DNA from: Lachnospiraceae bacterium UBA7179
GTDB taxonomy: Bacteria; Bacillota; Clostridia; Lachnospirales; Lachnospiraceae
Direction: 5' to 3'
Assembly (NCBI GenBank): GCA_002491195.1
Contig: DKVL01000012.1
Location: 62,001-126,000 of the forward strand
DNA length: 64,000 nt
The notes below the pieces were generated by a model. It ran no database searches, had not been told where the DNA came from, and worked only from the letters and a program-made list of their open reading frames with translations. Shown here piece by piece: positions 55,783 through 64,000 of this stretch. Within the stretch, counting starts at the first letter, position 1, and the number at the start of each line of letters is the position of its first letter. The position numbers were made by a program, and so were the translations under genes.

Positions 55783-56829
55783 ATGGATATAAAATCGTTA
55801 TCATTAGACGAACTGAAACTTGAAGTTGCAAAACTGGGCGAAAAACCATATCGGGCGAAACAATTGTACGAGTGGATGCACATAAAACTGGCGCGCGGTT
55901 ATGATGAGATGACTAATCTGCCCAAAAGCCTGCGGGAAAAACTGGCTGCAAATTATGAATACATATCTTTGAAGGAAGTGACCGTTCAGACTTCCAGGCT
56001 TGATGGAACGAAGAAATTTTTATTTGAACTGTCAGACGGCAATTTAGTCGAAAGTGTCTGGATGCAGTATCATCACGGTAACGCTGTCTGTATTTCCTCG
56101 CAGGTGGGCTGCCGCATGGGGTGTCGGTTCTGCGCTTCGACGCTTGATGGACTGGAACGAAACCTCACGCCGTCGGAGATGCTCGACCAGATCTATGCCA
56201 TATCCAGAAGCATCGGTGAGCGCGTGTCCAACATCGTTGTGATGGGAACCGGTGAACCGCTTGACAATTACAGTAATCTGCTTCAATTTATAGATATGAT
56301 CACAGACGAGAATGGGCTGAACATCAGCCAGAGAAATATTACTGTCTCAACGTGCGGCATCGTGGAGAATATGAAGCGTCTTGCAGACGAAAAGCTGCAG
56401 ATCACACTGGCCTTATCTCTCCATGGATCCACGCAGGCCAAACGCCAGGAGCTGATGCCGATTGCCAGAAAATATGATATTGATGAAGTGATTGACGCCT
56501 GCCGTTACTATTTTGACAAAACGGGCAGGCGTGTCACGTTTGAGTACAGTCTCGTGGGCGGCGTCAATGACACGGACGAGGACGCCGAGAATCTGTGCAG
56601 TCTTGTGGGCGGTTTAAACTGCCACGTCAACCTGATTCCGGTCAATCCGATCAAGGAGCGCGACTTTGTGGAGTCGGAGCGAAAGCATGTCCTTAATTTT
56701 CAGAAAAAGTTGGAAAAACGCCATATCAACGCCACCATCCGCAGGGAGATGGGGCGTGATATCGACGGAGCCTGCGGGCAGCTGCGCAGACGGCACAGCA
56801 CTGCAACGGAATCCGTGCAGGAAATATGA
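55783..56829 (+). CDS. rlmN: 23S rRNA/tRNA (adenine-C2)-methyltransferase
   Basis: Radical-SAM enzyme that methylates A2503 of 23S rRNA and A37 of some tRNAs by a ping-pong mechanism. The 348 residues hold the cluster motif CRMGCRFC (Cys-x3-Cys-x2-Cys), MGTGEPLDNYSNL, and the C-terminal Cys region DGACGQLRRRH. Length and motifs are standard. The gene ends a run of RNA- and translation-related genes before the signalling pair. Confidence 0.96.
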   Translation: MDIKSLSLDELKLEVAKLGEKPYRAKQLYEWMHIKLARGYDEMTNLPKSLREKLAANYEYISLKEVTVQTSRLDGTKKFLFELSDGNLVESVWMQYHHGNAVCISSQVGCRMGCRFCASTLDGLERNLTPSEMLDQIYAISRSIGERVSNIVVMGTGEPLDNYSNLLQFIDMITDENGLNISQRNITVSTCGIVENMKRLADEKLQITLALSLHGSTQAKRQELMPIARKYDIDEVIDACRYYFDKTGRRVTFEYSLVGGVNDTDEDAENLCSLVGGLNCHVNLIPVNPIKERDFVESERKHVLNFQKKLEKRHINATIRREMGRDIDGACGQLRRRHSTATESVQEI

Positions 56830-56875
56830 TATGTTATCATATTGGTCGTTAGTACTGGGATTGCAGTATTGATTC

Positions 56876-56904
56876 TTGAATTAAGACTTCATATGTGCTA
56901 ATAT
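56876..56904 (+). promoter_or_regulatory. promoter of the PP2C-kinase operon
   Basis: TTGAAT (56876-56881), 17 bp, TAATAT (56899-56904), followed by 79 bases to the gene. Confidence 0.65.
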
Positions 56905-56983
56905 ATAAGGAAATGTGGAAATTTTGAAACAATTCCTAAAGCTACGATGATGTTACGGATTTTCACTGATGGGAGGAGAAAAA

Positions 56984-57724
56984 GTGAAGTTATTTTCTAT
57001 AACGGATGTTGGCAGGAGAAGGGAAATTAACGAAGACTACTTATTTACTTCGGATAAGCCTGTGGGAAATCTTCCAAACCTTTTTATTGTGGCAGATGGC
57101 ATGGGAGGACACAACGCAGGGGACTACGCGTCAAAGCATGCGGTGGATAAGGCGGTGTCAGTGATCGATCGCTATACGGAAGAATACGATGCGGAGAATA
57201 TCCTGCAGAAGGCAATCGATGATGCCAACACGTACATCAATAAAATATCCAGACAGGACAAAAAGTACAAAGGGATGGGCACTACGTTTGTGGCAGTTAC
57301 GTTTGAAGGAAGTCATGTCACAGTGGCGAATGTAGGCGACAGCAGAATGTATATCATCAATGATTTCATCACACAGATTACCAAGGATCACTCGCTTGTC
57401 GAGGAGATGGTGGATATGGGGGGAATCGACAGGGAGGCGGCGAGAATTCATCCCGATAAAAATATTATCACAAGAGCAGTCGGTGTCAAAGAGTATGTCC
57501 TTGTGGATTTTTTTGATGTACATATTGGACCAGAAGAAAAGCTGCTACTCTGCACAGATGGACTTACAAACATGTTGAAAGATGACGAGATACACAGGAT
57601 CATTACCTCCAGCAGCAGTTTGGAGGAGGCTGGGAAACGTCTGATAGAAGCTGCCAATGAGAATGGCGGGCGGGATAATATAGCTGTGGTTCTTGTGGAA
57701 CCGTTTGGAGGTCAGAATGATTAA
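56984..57724 (+). CDS. PP2C-family serine/threonine phosphatase
   Basis: A metal-dependent phosphatase that reverses the partner kinase. The 246 residues contain the metal-binding motifs TDVGRRREINEDY, VADGMGGHNAGD, NVGDSRMY and LLCTDGLTNM with GGRDNIAVVLVE. The start is GTG at 56984 after GGGAGGAG; the ATG at 56969 has no ribosome site. It overlaps the kinase start (8 bases, 57717-57724), as usual for the Stp-PrkC pair. Confidence 0.95.
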   Translation: MKLFSITDVGRRREINEDYLFTSDKPVGNLPNLFIVADGMGGHNAGDYASKHAVDKAVSVIDRYTEEYDAENILQKAIDDANTYINKISRQDKKYKGMGTTFVAVTFEGSHVTVANVGDSRMYIINDFITQITKDHSLVEEMVDMGGIDREAARIHPDKNIITRAVGVKEYVLVDFFDVHIGPEEKLLLCTDGLTNMLKDDEIHRIITSSSSLEEAGKRLIEAANENGGRDNIAVVLVEPFGGQND

Positions 57725-60254
57725 GTTGGGAATGCTGATAGGAAGCCGTTATGAGGTGCTTGAGAAGATCGGCACTGGCGGAATGTCAGATGTATATAAG
57801 GCAAAGGATCAAAAGCTGAACCGCTTTGTCGCTGTGAAGGTGTTAAAGCAGGAATTTTCAGAGAACAGGAATTTCGTATCAAAGTTTCGTGTGGAGGCGC
57901 AGGCTGCAGCTGGGTTGATGCATCCGAATATTGTAAATGTGTACGATGTGGGGGAAGAGGATGGCATACACTATATTGTGATGGAGCTTGTGGAGGGCAT
58001 CACGCTCAAAAAATATATTGAGAAGAAAGTCAGGCTTACTACCAAGGAAGCCATCAGTATTGCGATCCAGGTGGCAATGGGAATCGAGGCAGCGCACAAC
58101 AACCATATCATACATAGAGATATCAAGCCTCAGAACATTATCATTTCCAAAGAAGGAAAGGTGAAAGTAACGGATTTTGGTATTGCGAAGGCGGCATCAA
58201 GCAACACGATTACTTCCAATGTGATGGGATCGGTCCACTATACTTCGCCAGAGCAGGCAAGAGGCGGATTTTCTGATGAGAAGAGCGATATTTATTCGCT
58301 GGGAATTACGATTTTTGAGATGCTCACGGGGCGCGTTCCGTTTAATGGAGACACGACGGTGGCGATTGCCATCAAACACATACAGAATCCGATGCCGTCG
58401 ATGCGGGAGTTTGTGCCCGAGATCCCGCAGAGCGTGGAAAATATTGTGATGAAATGCACGCAGAAAAGCCCTGACAGGCGGTATCAGAGCATGGCTGAGA
58501 TGATAACGGACTTAAAACATTCGCTGATCAATCCGGATGCTGTGATCGCGCAGGTGGATACAGAGGATGAGGCAGGTAAGACAAAGATCGTCCCTCCTTC
58601 CTCCAATACACAGGGCAGTATGGTCAGCAGTCAGGAAGCATCTCCGGAACCGATTCCTATGCCGGCAGTGCTGGATACTGTGTGGGAGGACAGGGTGCCG
58701 CGCAGGGAGATTTATGCGGACGAGGAGGAACTGGAAGCGATTCCTGACCAGGTCAAGTCTGTACCTTCCAGGAGGAAAAAGAGTAATTATAATAATTATG
58801 ACGATTATGGAGACGAAAATTCCAGCGAGAATCCCTATTATGAGGAGGATTATTATGGGGAGGTTGTGATGGAGCAGCCATCGCGCAATAATCGTCAGAG
58901 GACGTCAAAAGCATCAGATGATACCCGCTATGACAGCACAAGCGATTCTGGAACAAAAAAAGCAGGGAAAAAGTCAAATCAGAAAACGAAGAAAAAGAAG
59001 ACAAATCAGGCGAAAAAAAAGCAGAGTAAGTCTGGCAAAGAATACGATTATTACGAGGAGGATTATGCGCAGGAGACGGTCAATCGACAAAATATGCGCG
59101 ATGGCGGGTATGTGTATGACGATTATGACTATCCGGAGAATTTGGGAAAAAATGAGTATGATTACAATCCAAAGGCGGAAAGACTGACAACAGTGCTCAC
59201 GGTGATTGCAGCGGTCGTGATCGGCTGTATTCTGTTGTACTTTGTGGGACAGGCAACAGGCATCTTTGGGCAGAGCGGCAGTCTTCCCTTGCAGGGGCAG
59301 AACAGCAGTGATACTGTTGAGCGGGCAGTGATGCCGGAATTTGAAGGACATGATATTGATGAGGTCAAGACTGCACTGAACTCTGTTGGATTGGGATGCA
59401 AGACGACGTTTATAGAAACGACACAGTATGCGAAAAATCAAGTTATATCTGCTGCTCTGGAGGATGGTCAGGCAGTACTTGCCAATGACAAGATTCTTAT
59501 GAATACGACAATCGTGCTTACAGTCAGCGCAGGGGCAGACGGGATCCATGTACCATCTGTCGAGGGTATGTCGGAGGCAGAGGGTACAGCAGCACTGGTA
59601 AAAGAAGGGTTTAGGGTTGTAAAAGCGGATGAATACTCAACAGAATATGCAAAAGGAACGATCATTTCACAGTCTCCGGAGGGAAATTCCATAGCGCCGA
59701 TCGATTCTGAGGTTACGATCGTGCTGAGCAAGGGTGGCGACAATGTGGAGGTTCGTATGCCAGAGGTTTTAGGAACTTCGAAGGAAGCTGCAATCAGTAC
59801 ACTGGAGGCAGCGGGGCTTGTGGTGAACGAAGTGACAGAAACATACAATTCGGAATATCCTGAAGGACAGATCTGTTATCAGAGTTACGAGGCGGGGACA
59901 AACGTCAGTGAAGGAACGGCAGTTGATCTAAAGGTGAGCATTGGAAGCGAGATTTCGACTTACAATTGTTCTCTGATGGTGCAGGCACCAGAGGATTATA
60001 TAGGCGGAGATGCGATTGTCACGCTTATGACGGCTGATGAAAGTCAGGAGTTGTGGAATAACCAGAAAGTGACAGCTTTTCCGGTATCCATTAATTTAAA
60101 TAATTTCACGAGCCCGTCTGCGTACGGGATTGTAGTTATTACGTATCTGAAAAATGTGGAGGAGATCGTGACGGATGCCGATGGAAATATGACAACGCAG
60201 GTAAGTCCACAGGCGACAGTCATCAGACAGAATGTTCAATTCACAAAAAATTAA
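57717..60254 (+). CDS. PASTA-domain serine/threonine protein kinase
   Basis: A membrane kinase that senses peptidoglycan or muropeptides (PrkC/PknB/Stk1 group). The 845 residues start with the kinase domain (GTGGMSDVYKAKD, the VAVKVL lysine, HRDIKPQNI, DFGIAK). A long cytoplasmic linker of about 200 residues follows, with a strongly basic stretch near 425-445. The membrane helix is at about 490-512 and three PASTA domains cover about 535-745. A final domain of about 100 residues is outside. In Bacillus the ortholog controls germination and wall synthesis. The region after the third PASTA is unusual, and its role is not known. Confidence 0.95.
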   Translation: MIKLGMLIGSRYEVLEKIGTGGMSDVYKAKDQKLNRFVAVKVLKQEFSENRNFVSKFRVEAQAAAGLMHPNIVNVYDVGEEDGIHYIVMELVEGITLKKYIEKKVRLTTKEAISIAIQVAMGIEAAHNNHIIHRDIKPQNIIISKEGKVKVTDFGIAKAASSNTITSNVMGSVHYTSPEQARGGFSDEKSDIYSLGITIFEMLTGRVPFNGDTTVAIAIKHIQNPMPSMREFVPEIPQSVENIVMKCTQKSPDRRYQSMAEMITDLKHSLINPDAVIAQVDTEDEAGKTKIVPPSSNTQGSMVSSQEASPEPIPMPAVLDTVWEDRVPRREIYADEEELEAIPDQVKSVPSRRKKSNYNNYDDYGDENSSENPYYEEDYYGEVVMEQPSRNNRQRTSKASDDTRYDSTSDSGTKKAGKKSNQKTKKKKTNQAKKKQSKSGKEYDYYEEDYAQETVNRQNMRDGGYVYDDYDYPENLGKNEYDYNPKAERLTTVLTVIAAVVIGCILLYFVGQATGIFGQSGSLPLQGQNSSDTVERAVMPEFEGHDIDEVKTALNSVGLGCKTTFIETTQYAKNQVISAALEDGQAVLANDKILMNTTIVLTVSAGADGIHVPSVEGMSEAEGTAALVKEGFRVVKADEYSTEYAKGTIISQSPEGNSIAPIDSEVTIVLSKGGDNVEVRMPEVLGTSKEAAISTLEAAGLVVNEVTETYNSEYPEGQICYQSYEAGTNVSEGTAVDLKVSIGSEISTYNCSLMVQAPEDYIGGDAIVTLMTADESQELWNNQKVTAFPVSINLNNFTSPSAYGIVVITYLKNVEEIVTDADGNMTTQVSPQATVIRQNVQFTKN

Positions 60255-60314
60255 GGGCTTTTCAGAAGAATGCCATGATTGTCGTTTTTAACGGGTCTGA
60301 CAAAAGGTAGGGTT

Positions 60315-61199
60315 ATGCAGGGGAAGATTATAAAAGGAATAGCAGGTTTTTACTATGTTCATGTTCCAGGTGGAACAATCTATGAATGTAAGGCAAAGGG
60401 GATATTTCGCAAAGAGAAGATTAAGCCGCTTGTCGGTGATGATGTTGAGATTGAGGTCACGCATACTGCGGATTGTGAGGGAAATATCTTGCGGATCCTT
60501 CCACGAAAGAGTGAACTCATACGCCCAGCAGTGGCCAATATTGACCAGGCCTTGTTGATCTTTGCCATGACAAAGCCAGATCCGAACTATCAACTGCTGG
60601 ATCGTTTTCTGATTATGATGCGGCAGCAGGGATTGGAATGTATTCTGTGTTTTAACAAACAGGATATTTCTGATCAGGTAAAAAGAGAGCAGATCAGAGA
60701 GATTTATGAAAACAGCGGATGCCAGATTTTGTTTGTGAGTGCCATGCGGCAGGAGGGGATCGGACTGTTGGCGGAATCACTGCGCGCAAAAACCACAGCG
60801 GTTGCGGGACCAAGCGGGGTAGGGAAATCCTCTCTTGTAAATTGTCTGCAGGGGGATAAGAAGATGGAGACAGGGGAGATCAGCGAGAAGATCGCGCGGG
60901 GAAAACATACGACGCGGCACTCCGAGCTGATTGCGATCTCGGATGACACTTATATTATGGATACACCAGGATTTAGTTCCTTATCTTTGTTTGATCTGGA
61001 GAAGGGGGAATTAAAAAATTGTTATCCCGAGTTTGAACCATATGAGACAGACTGTAAGTTCGTGACTTGTGCACATATTCATGAACCAGTGTGTGGTGTG
61101 AGGGAAGCCTTAAAAGAAGGTCATATCAGCAAAATCCGATATGAGAATTACGTTGCTTTTTATGAGGAAATAAAAGAGAAAGAAAAGAGGAAATACTAA
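60315..61199 (+). CDS. rsgA: small ribosomal subunit biogenesis GTPase RsgA
   Basis: Circularly permuted GTPase that helps mature the 30S subunit. The 294 residues give an OB fold, then NKQD (G4) before GPSGVGKSS (G1) and DTPGF (G3), and a zinc finger CKFVTCAHIHEPVC. The ATG at 60315 is used; an upstream TTG-type start at 60279 is unsupported. It follows the kinase by about 60 bases, the common stp-prkC-rsgA order. Confidence 0.95.
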   Translation: MQGKIIKGIAGFYYVHVPGGTIYECKAKGIFRKEKIKPLVGDDVEIEVTHTADCEGNILRILPRKSELIRPAVANIDQALLIFAMTKPDPNYQLLDRFLIMMRQQGLECILCFNKQDISDQVKREQIREIYENSGCQILFVSAMRQEGIGLLAESLRAKTTAVAGPSGVGKSSLVNCLQGDKKMETGEISEKIARGKHTTRHSELIAISDDTYIMDTPGFSSLSLFDLEKGELKNCYPEFEPYETDCKFVTCAHIHEPVCGVREALKEGHISKIRYENYVAFYEEIKEKEKRKY

Positions 61200-61200
61200 C

Positions 61201-61860
61201 ATGAATTATTTATGCCCCTCGATACTGGCGGCTGATTTTTGGGAACTTGGCAGACAGGTGGAGATTGTGGAGAAAGCAGGAGTGCCGTATCTGCACATCG
61301 ATGTGATGGATGGAATGTTTGTTCCTTCTATATCTTTTGGGATGCCTGTCCTTCGATGTGTGAGAAAGCGTTCCAGGCTTTTTATGGATGTGCATATGAT
61401 GGTGGCGCAGCCAGAGCGCTATGTTGAGGAATTAGTCGAACTGGGCGCGGATGGCATTACCATACACGTGGAGGCGTGTGAATGTATCCCTGAGACGCTT
61501 GCAAAGGTTAAGGGACTTGGTGTGAAGACTGGTATTGCCATCAATCCGGAGACGCCTGTGAGTGCAGTGCTTCCGTACATGGATATGGTGGATATGGTGC
61601 TCGTGATGACAGTGCGTCCCGGCTTTGGCGGGCAGGAATATATCATTGACTGTATTGACAAGATCAAGGAGATGCGCCGGATCATTAACGAGCGCTATCC
61701 CGATGTGAAGCTGGAGATTGACGGCGGCGTGACGCTTGGCAACCTGGAGATGAATCTTGCGGCAGGCGCCAATGTGATCGTCACGGGTTCCGCGATCTTT
61801 AAGGGTGATATTGCATCGAATGTAAGGGAATTTCTGAAACGTATGGAAAAAATAAATTGA
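61201..61860 (+). CDS. rpe: ribulose-phosphate 3-epimerase
   Basis: Interconverts ribulose 5-phosphate and xylulose 5-phosphate. The 219 residues form a TIM barrel: LCPSILAADF, VPYLHIDVMDGMFVPS, MDVHMMV, VRPGFGGQEYI and EIDGGV. It starts 1 nt after the rsgA stop, so the two are translated together. Confidence 0.96.
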   Translation: MNYLCPSILAADFWELGRQVEIVEKAGVPYLHIDVMDGMFVPSISFGMPVLRCVRKRSRLFMDVHMMVAQPERYVEELVELGADGITIHVEACECIPETLAKVKGLGVKTGIAINPETPVSAVLPYMDMVDMVLVMTVRPGFGGQEYIIDCIDKIKEMRRIINERYPDVKLEIDGGVTLGNLEMNLAAGANVIVTGSAIFKGDIASNVREFLKRMEKIN

Positions 61861-61891
61861 CAGATACTATGATTTTAGGAGGAAATTTGAG

Positions 61892-62989
61892 ATGAAGTTG
61901 GGAATCGTTGGACTTCCGAACGTAGGAAAGAGTACATTATTCAATTCATTGACCAAGGCAGGTGCAGAATCGGCGAACTATCCGTTCTGTACGATCGATC
62001 CGAATGTGGGAGTTGTGACAGTGCCGGATGATCGGATTAAACGTCTCGGCGAACTTTACCACACGAAGAAAGTGACGCCGGCGGTGATTGAGTTTGTCGA
62101 TATCGCAGGGCTTGTGAAGGGAGCGTCCAAGGGTGAGGGACTTGGAAACCAGTTCCTTGCAAATATCCGCGAGGTTGACGCGATTGTTCATGTGGTGCGG
62201 TGTTTTGAGGATTCGAATATTGTCCATGTCGATGGCAGCATTGATCCGCTAAGAGATATCGAGACGATTAACTTAGAGCTGATTTTTTCTGATATTGAGA
62301 TTCTTGAGCGGCGCATTGCTAAGGTGTCAAGAGGGGCAAAAAATGACAAGGCGCAGGCTAAGGAGCTTGCCCTCGCAGAGCGTATCAAGGCGCATCTGGA
62401 GGAAGGAAAGCTGGCAAAGAGTTTTGTGACAGAGGATGACGAGGAAATCGTGTGGAGAAATGGGTACAATCTTCTGACGGACAAGCCGGTGATCTTTGCA
62501 GCAAACGTTGCGGAGGACGATCTCGCAAATGACGGTGCAGACAATGCGGGTGTCAGGGCAGTCCGTGAGTATGCGGCATCGGAGGGCTTTGAGGTCTTTG
62601 TGATCTGCGCGCAGATCGAGCAGGAGATCGCGGAACTTGACGATGATGAGAAGGCAATGTTCCTGGAGGACTTGGGATTAAAAGAGTCCGGATTGGACAA
62701 ACTGATTGCAGCGAGCTATCGTTTACTGGGACTGATCAGTTTTCTGACAGCGGGGGAAGACGAGTGCCGTGCGTGGACGATCAAAGTCGGTACAAAAGCG
62801 CCGCAGGCAGCAGGTAAGATTCATACGGACTTTGAGCGTGGGTTTATCCGCGCTGAGGTTGTCAACTATAAGGATTTGTTGGAGAACGGCTCTCTTGCAG
62901 CGGCGAGGGATAAGGGACTTGTCGGTCTGGAGGGCAAGGATTACGTGGTAAAAGACGGGGATGTGATCCTGTTCCGCTTTAATGTATAA
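61892..62989 (+). CDS. ychF: redox-regulated ATPase YchF (OLA1 family)
   Basis: A universal Obg-related ATPase that binds ribosomes. The 365 residues contain GLPNVGKSTLFN (P loop), the DVAGLVKGASKGEGLG-like DIAGLVKGASKGEGLG, and a NxxE-type substitute for the guanine motif, which explains ATP preference. The C-terminal TGS domain (DFERGFIRAEVVNYKDLLENGS) is intact. AGGAGG precedes the ATG. Confidence 0.96.
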   Translation: MKLGIVGLPNVGKSTLFNSLTKAGAESANYPFCTIDPNVGVVTVPDDRIKRLGELYHTKKVTPAVIEFVDIAGLVKGASKGEGLGNQFLANIREVDAIVHVVRCFEDSNIVHVDGSIDPLRDIETINLELIFSDIEILERRIAKVSRGAKNDKAQAKELALAERIKAHLEEGKLAKSFVTEDDEEIVWRNGYNLLTDKPVIFAANVAEDDLANDGADNAGVRAVREYAASEGFEVFVICAQIEQEIAELDDDEKAMFLEDLGLKESGLDKLIAASYRLLGLISFLTAGEDECRAWTIKVGTKAPQAAGKIHTDFERGFIRAEVVNYKDLLENGSLAAARDKGLVGLEGKDYVVKDGDVILFRFNV

Positions 62990-63019
62990 AGTAATTAAAA
63001 ATAAGGTAGGTAAAAAAAT

Positions 63020-63925
63020 ATGCCGGATACAATGGGAGTAAATGATATTGCTTTCCCACATCTTGGGATTTATCTGGAAAATGTTCCAAAAAGTTTTTCG
63101 GTGTTTGGGTTCGAGATCGCGCTATATGGAGTGATCATCGGCATCGGCGTCATACTTGGTGTACTGATGGCGGATCGCATGGCAAGAGCGGAAGGAATGG
63201 ATTCCGATATTATATGGGATTTTGGCATCTATGCGGTCATTTTTTCGGTGATCGGGGCAAGAATCTACTATGTAGTCTTTTCCTGGGATCAGTACAAAAA
63301 TGATCTGCTCAGTATTTTTAATCTCAGACGGGGTGGACTTGCCATATACGGTGCAGTGATCGCAGCGTTTATTACGCTCTTTGTGTACAGCAGGATCAAG
63401 AAACTTTCGCCTTACCAGATTGGAGACTGCGGTGTCTATGGACTGATTCTCGGACAGATTCTCGGCCGGTGGGGGAACTTTTTTAACAGGGAAGTGTTTG
63501 GCGGTTATACAGATTCTCTGTTTGCTATGCGGCTTCCTGTTGATGCGGTGCGACCGTGGGATATCACGCAGTCACAGCTTGACGGCATGGCTTTGATGGG
63601 GGATGTGAACTTCATACAGGTACATCCTACATTTTTGTATGAGAGTGTCTGGAATTTGGGGATTTTGGCAATGATGCTCTTATACCACAAGAGGAAAAAA
63701 TACCATGGTCAGATGTGCCTGTTTTATCTTGGAGGGTATGGCATTGGGCGTTTTGTCATCGAGGGAATCCGGACAGACCGGCTTTTGATCCCGGGGACAC
63801 AGATTGCTGTGTCACAGCTGCTCGGATTGATACTGTTTATTTTTTCAATCGTTTTGAATGGAATCGTAAGGATTCGTTTGCCGAAACCATTAGATCACAC
63901 AGAGAAGGGGGACAAAGTTTCATGA
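63020..63925 (+). CDS. lgt: prolipoprotein diacylglyceryl transferase
   Basis: Attaches diacylglycerol to the lipobox Cys of lipoproteins in the cytoplasmic membrane. The 301 residues form about seven helices. The family signature GRWGNFFNREVFGG is near residues 151-164, with GARIYYVVF before it and ITQSQLDGMALMGDVNFIQVHPTFLYES after it. The C-terminal GGYGIGRFVIEGIRTD is standard. Its stop overlaps the start of the next gene by 4 bases. Confidence 0.96.
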   Translation: MPDTMGVNDIAFPHLGIYLENVPKSFSVFGFEIALYGVIIGIGVILGVLMADRMARAEGMDSDIIWDFGIYAVIFSVIGARIYYVVFSWDQYKNDLLSIFNLRRGGLAIYGAVIAAFITLFVYSRIKKLSPYQIGDCGVYGLILGQILGRWGNFFNREVFGGYTDSLFAMRLPVDAVRPWDITQSQLDGMALMGDVNFIQVHPTFLYESVWNLGILAMMLLYHKRKKYHGQMCLFYLGGYGIGRFVIEGIRTDRLLIPGTQIAVSQLLGLILFIFSIVLNGIVRIRLPKPLDHTEKGDKVS

Positions 63926-64000
63926 CAAAAGATAAAATCGAGAAACTGATTGCACAGCTTACGCTGCAGGAGAAGATCGGTATGATTCACGGGGACGGTT
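63922..64000 (+). CDS. GH3 family beta-glucosidase, 3' partial
   Basis: Only the first 26 codons are visible: MTKDKIEKLIAQLTLQEKIG followed by MIHGDG. LTLEEKIGMIHGDG-type openings are typical of family 3 glycosidases that release glucose or related sugars from plant or host glycans. The gene runs out of the window. It starts inside the lgt stop (ATGA overlap). Confidence 0.65.
   Translation, partial: MTKDKIEKLIAQLTLQEKIGMIHGDG

Noticed and set aside
1..64000. tRNA, rRNA, insertion sequences, phage or integrase genes
   Set aside because: None were found on either strand by reading; no cloverleaf ends, transposase motifs or terminal repeats with an enclosed frame.

Overview
The window is about 64 kb of a spore-forming Clostridia chromosome, most likely family Lachnospiraceae. 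The evidence is a SCIFF peptide with its radical-SAM maturase, a spoIIGA-sigE-sigG block next to ftsZ, PolC, a fused SecDF, the non-mevalonate isoprenoid pathway, and a MurE with the DNPR motif of meso-diaminopimelate enzymes. Almost everything reads on the + strand; the one clear exception is a CNNM/CorC-type transporter gene near 37-38.6 kb. I see no rRNA, tRNA, insertion sequence, phage or CRISPR array.

Layout. (a) 0-3.1 kb: the end of a polysaccharide deacetylase, a bactofilin, pyrH and frr. (b) 3.4-8.7 kb: uppS, cdsA, dxr, rseP and ispG, which supply lipid carrier and phospholipid precursors and intramembrane proteolysis. (c) 8.7-13.3 kb: polC. (d) 13.4-14.0 kb: an AT-rich orphan SUKH (SMI1/KNR4) gene. 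(e) 14.2-26.7 kb: a division and cell-wall cluster, mraZ-rsmH-ftsL-PBP-PBP-murD-ftsW-murA-ftsQ-ftsZ. It has four 10-bp MraZ boxes at its head and lacks mraY, murF and murG. (f) 26.7-29.2 kb: spoIIGA-sigE-sigG. (g) 29.3-38.6 kb: less conserved genes, comprising a large GT-C-like membrane protein, a chemoreceptor, a phosphopantetheinyl transferase, a 773-residue cNMP-fold protein of unknown role and the CNNM transporter. (h) 38.7-42.1 kb: a small membrane protein, a secreted GH25 lysozyme, scfA and scfB. (i) 42.2-48 kb: secDF, a TraX-family protein, an acyl-ACP thioesterase and recJ. (j) 48-64 kb: a possible small RNA, murE, priA, def, fmt, a zinc peptidase, rsmB, rlmN, a PP2C phosphatase with a PASTA kinase, rsgA, rpe, ychF, lgt and the first codons of a GH3 glycosidase.

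How it works together. Most genes serve envelope growth and its control. dxr, ispG and uppS make the undecaprenyl carrier, the mur genes make precursor, and FtsZ/Q/L/W and the two transpeptidases build the septum. The PASTA kinase and phosphatase would sense peptidoglycan. The switch to sporulation sits directly behind ftsZ.

The least expected signals are non-coding. The ftsZ terminator holds a TTGACA element and a Spo0A-like box in its loop, giving a spoIIG-type long-spacer promoter. spoIIGA may start at an ATT codon. Four hairpins separate scfA from scfB. A short C-rich RNA may lie upstream of murE. Two structured repeat elements flank uppS and rseP. No wholly new multi-gene system is evident; the genes of unknown role are the 977-residue membrane protein and the 773-residue cNMP-fold protein. 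All coordinates and motif calls come from reading the sequence; no database search was run.
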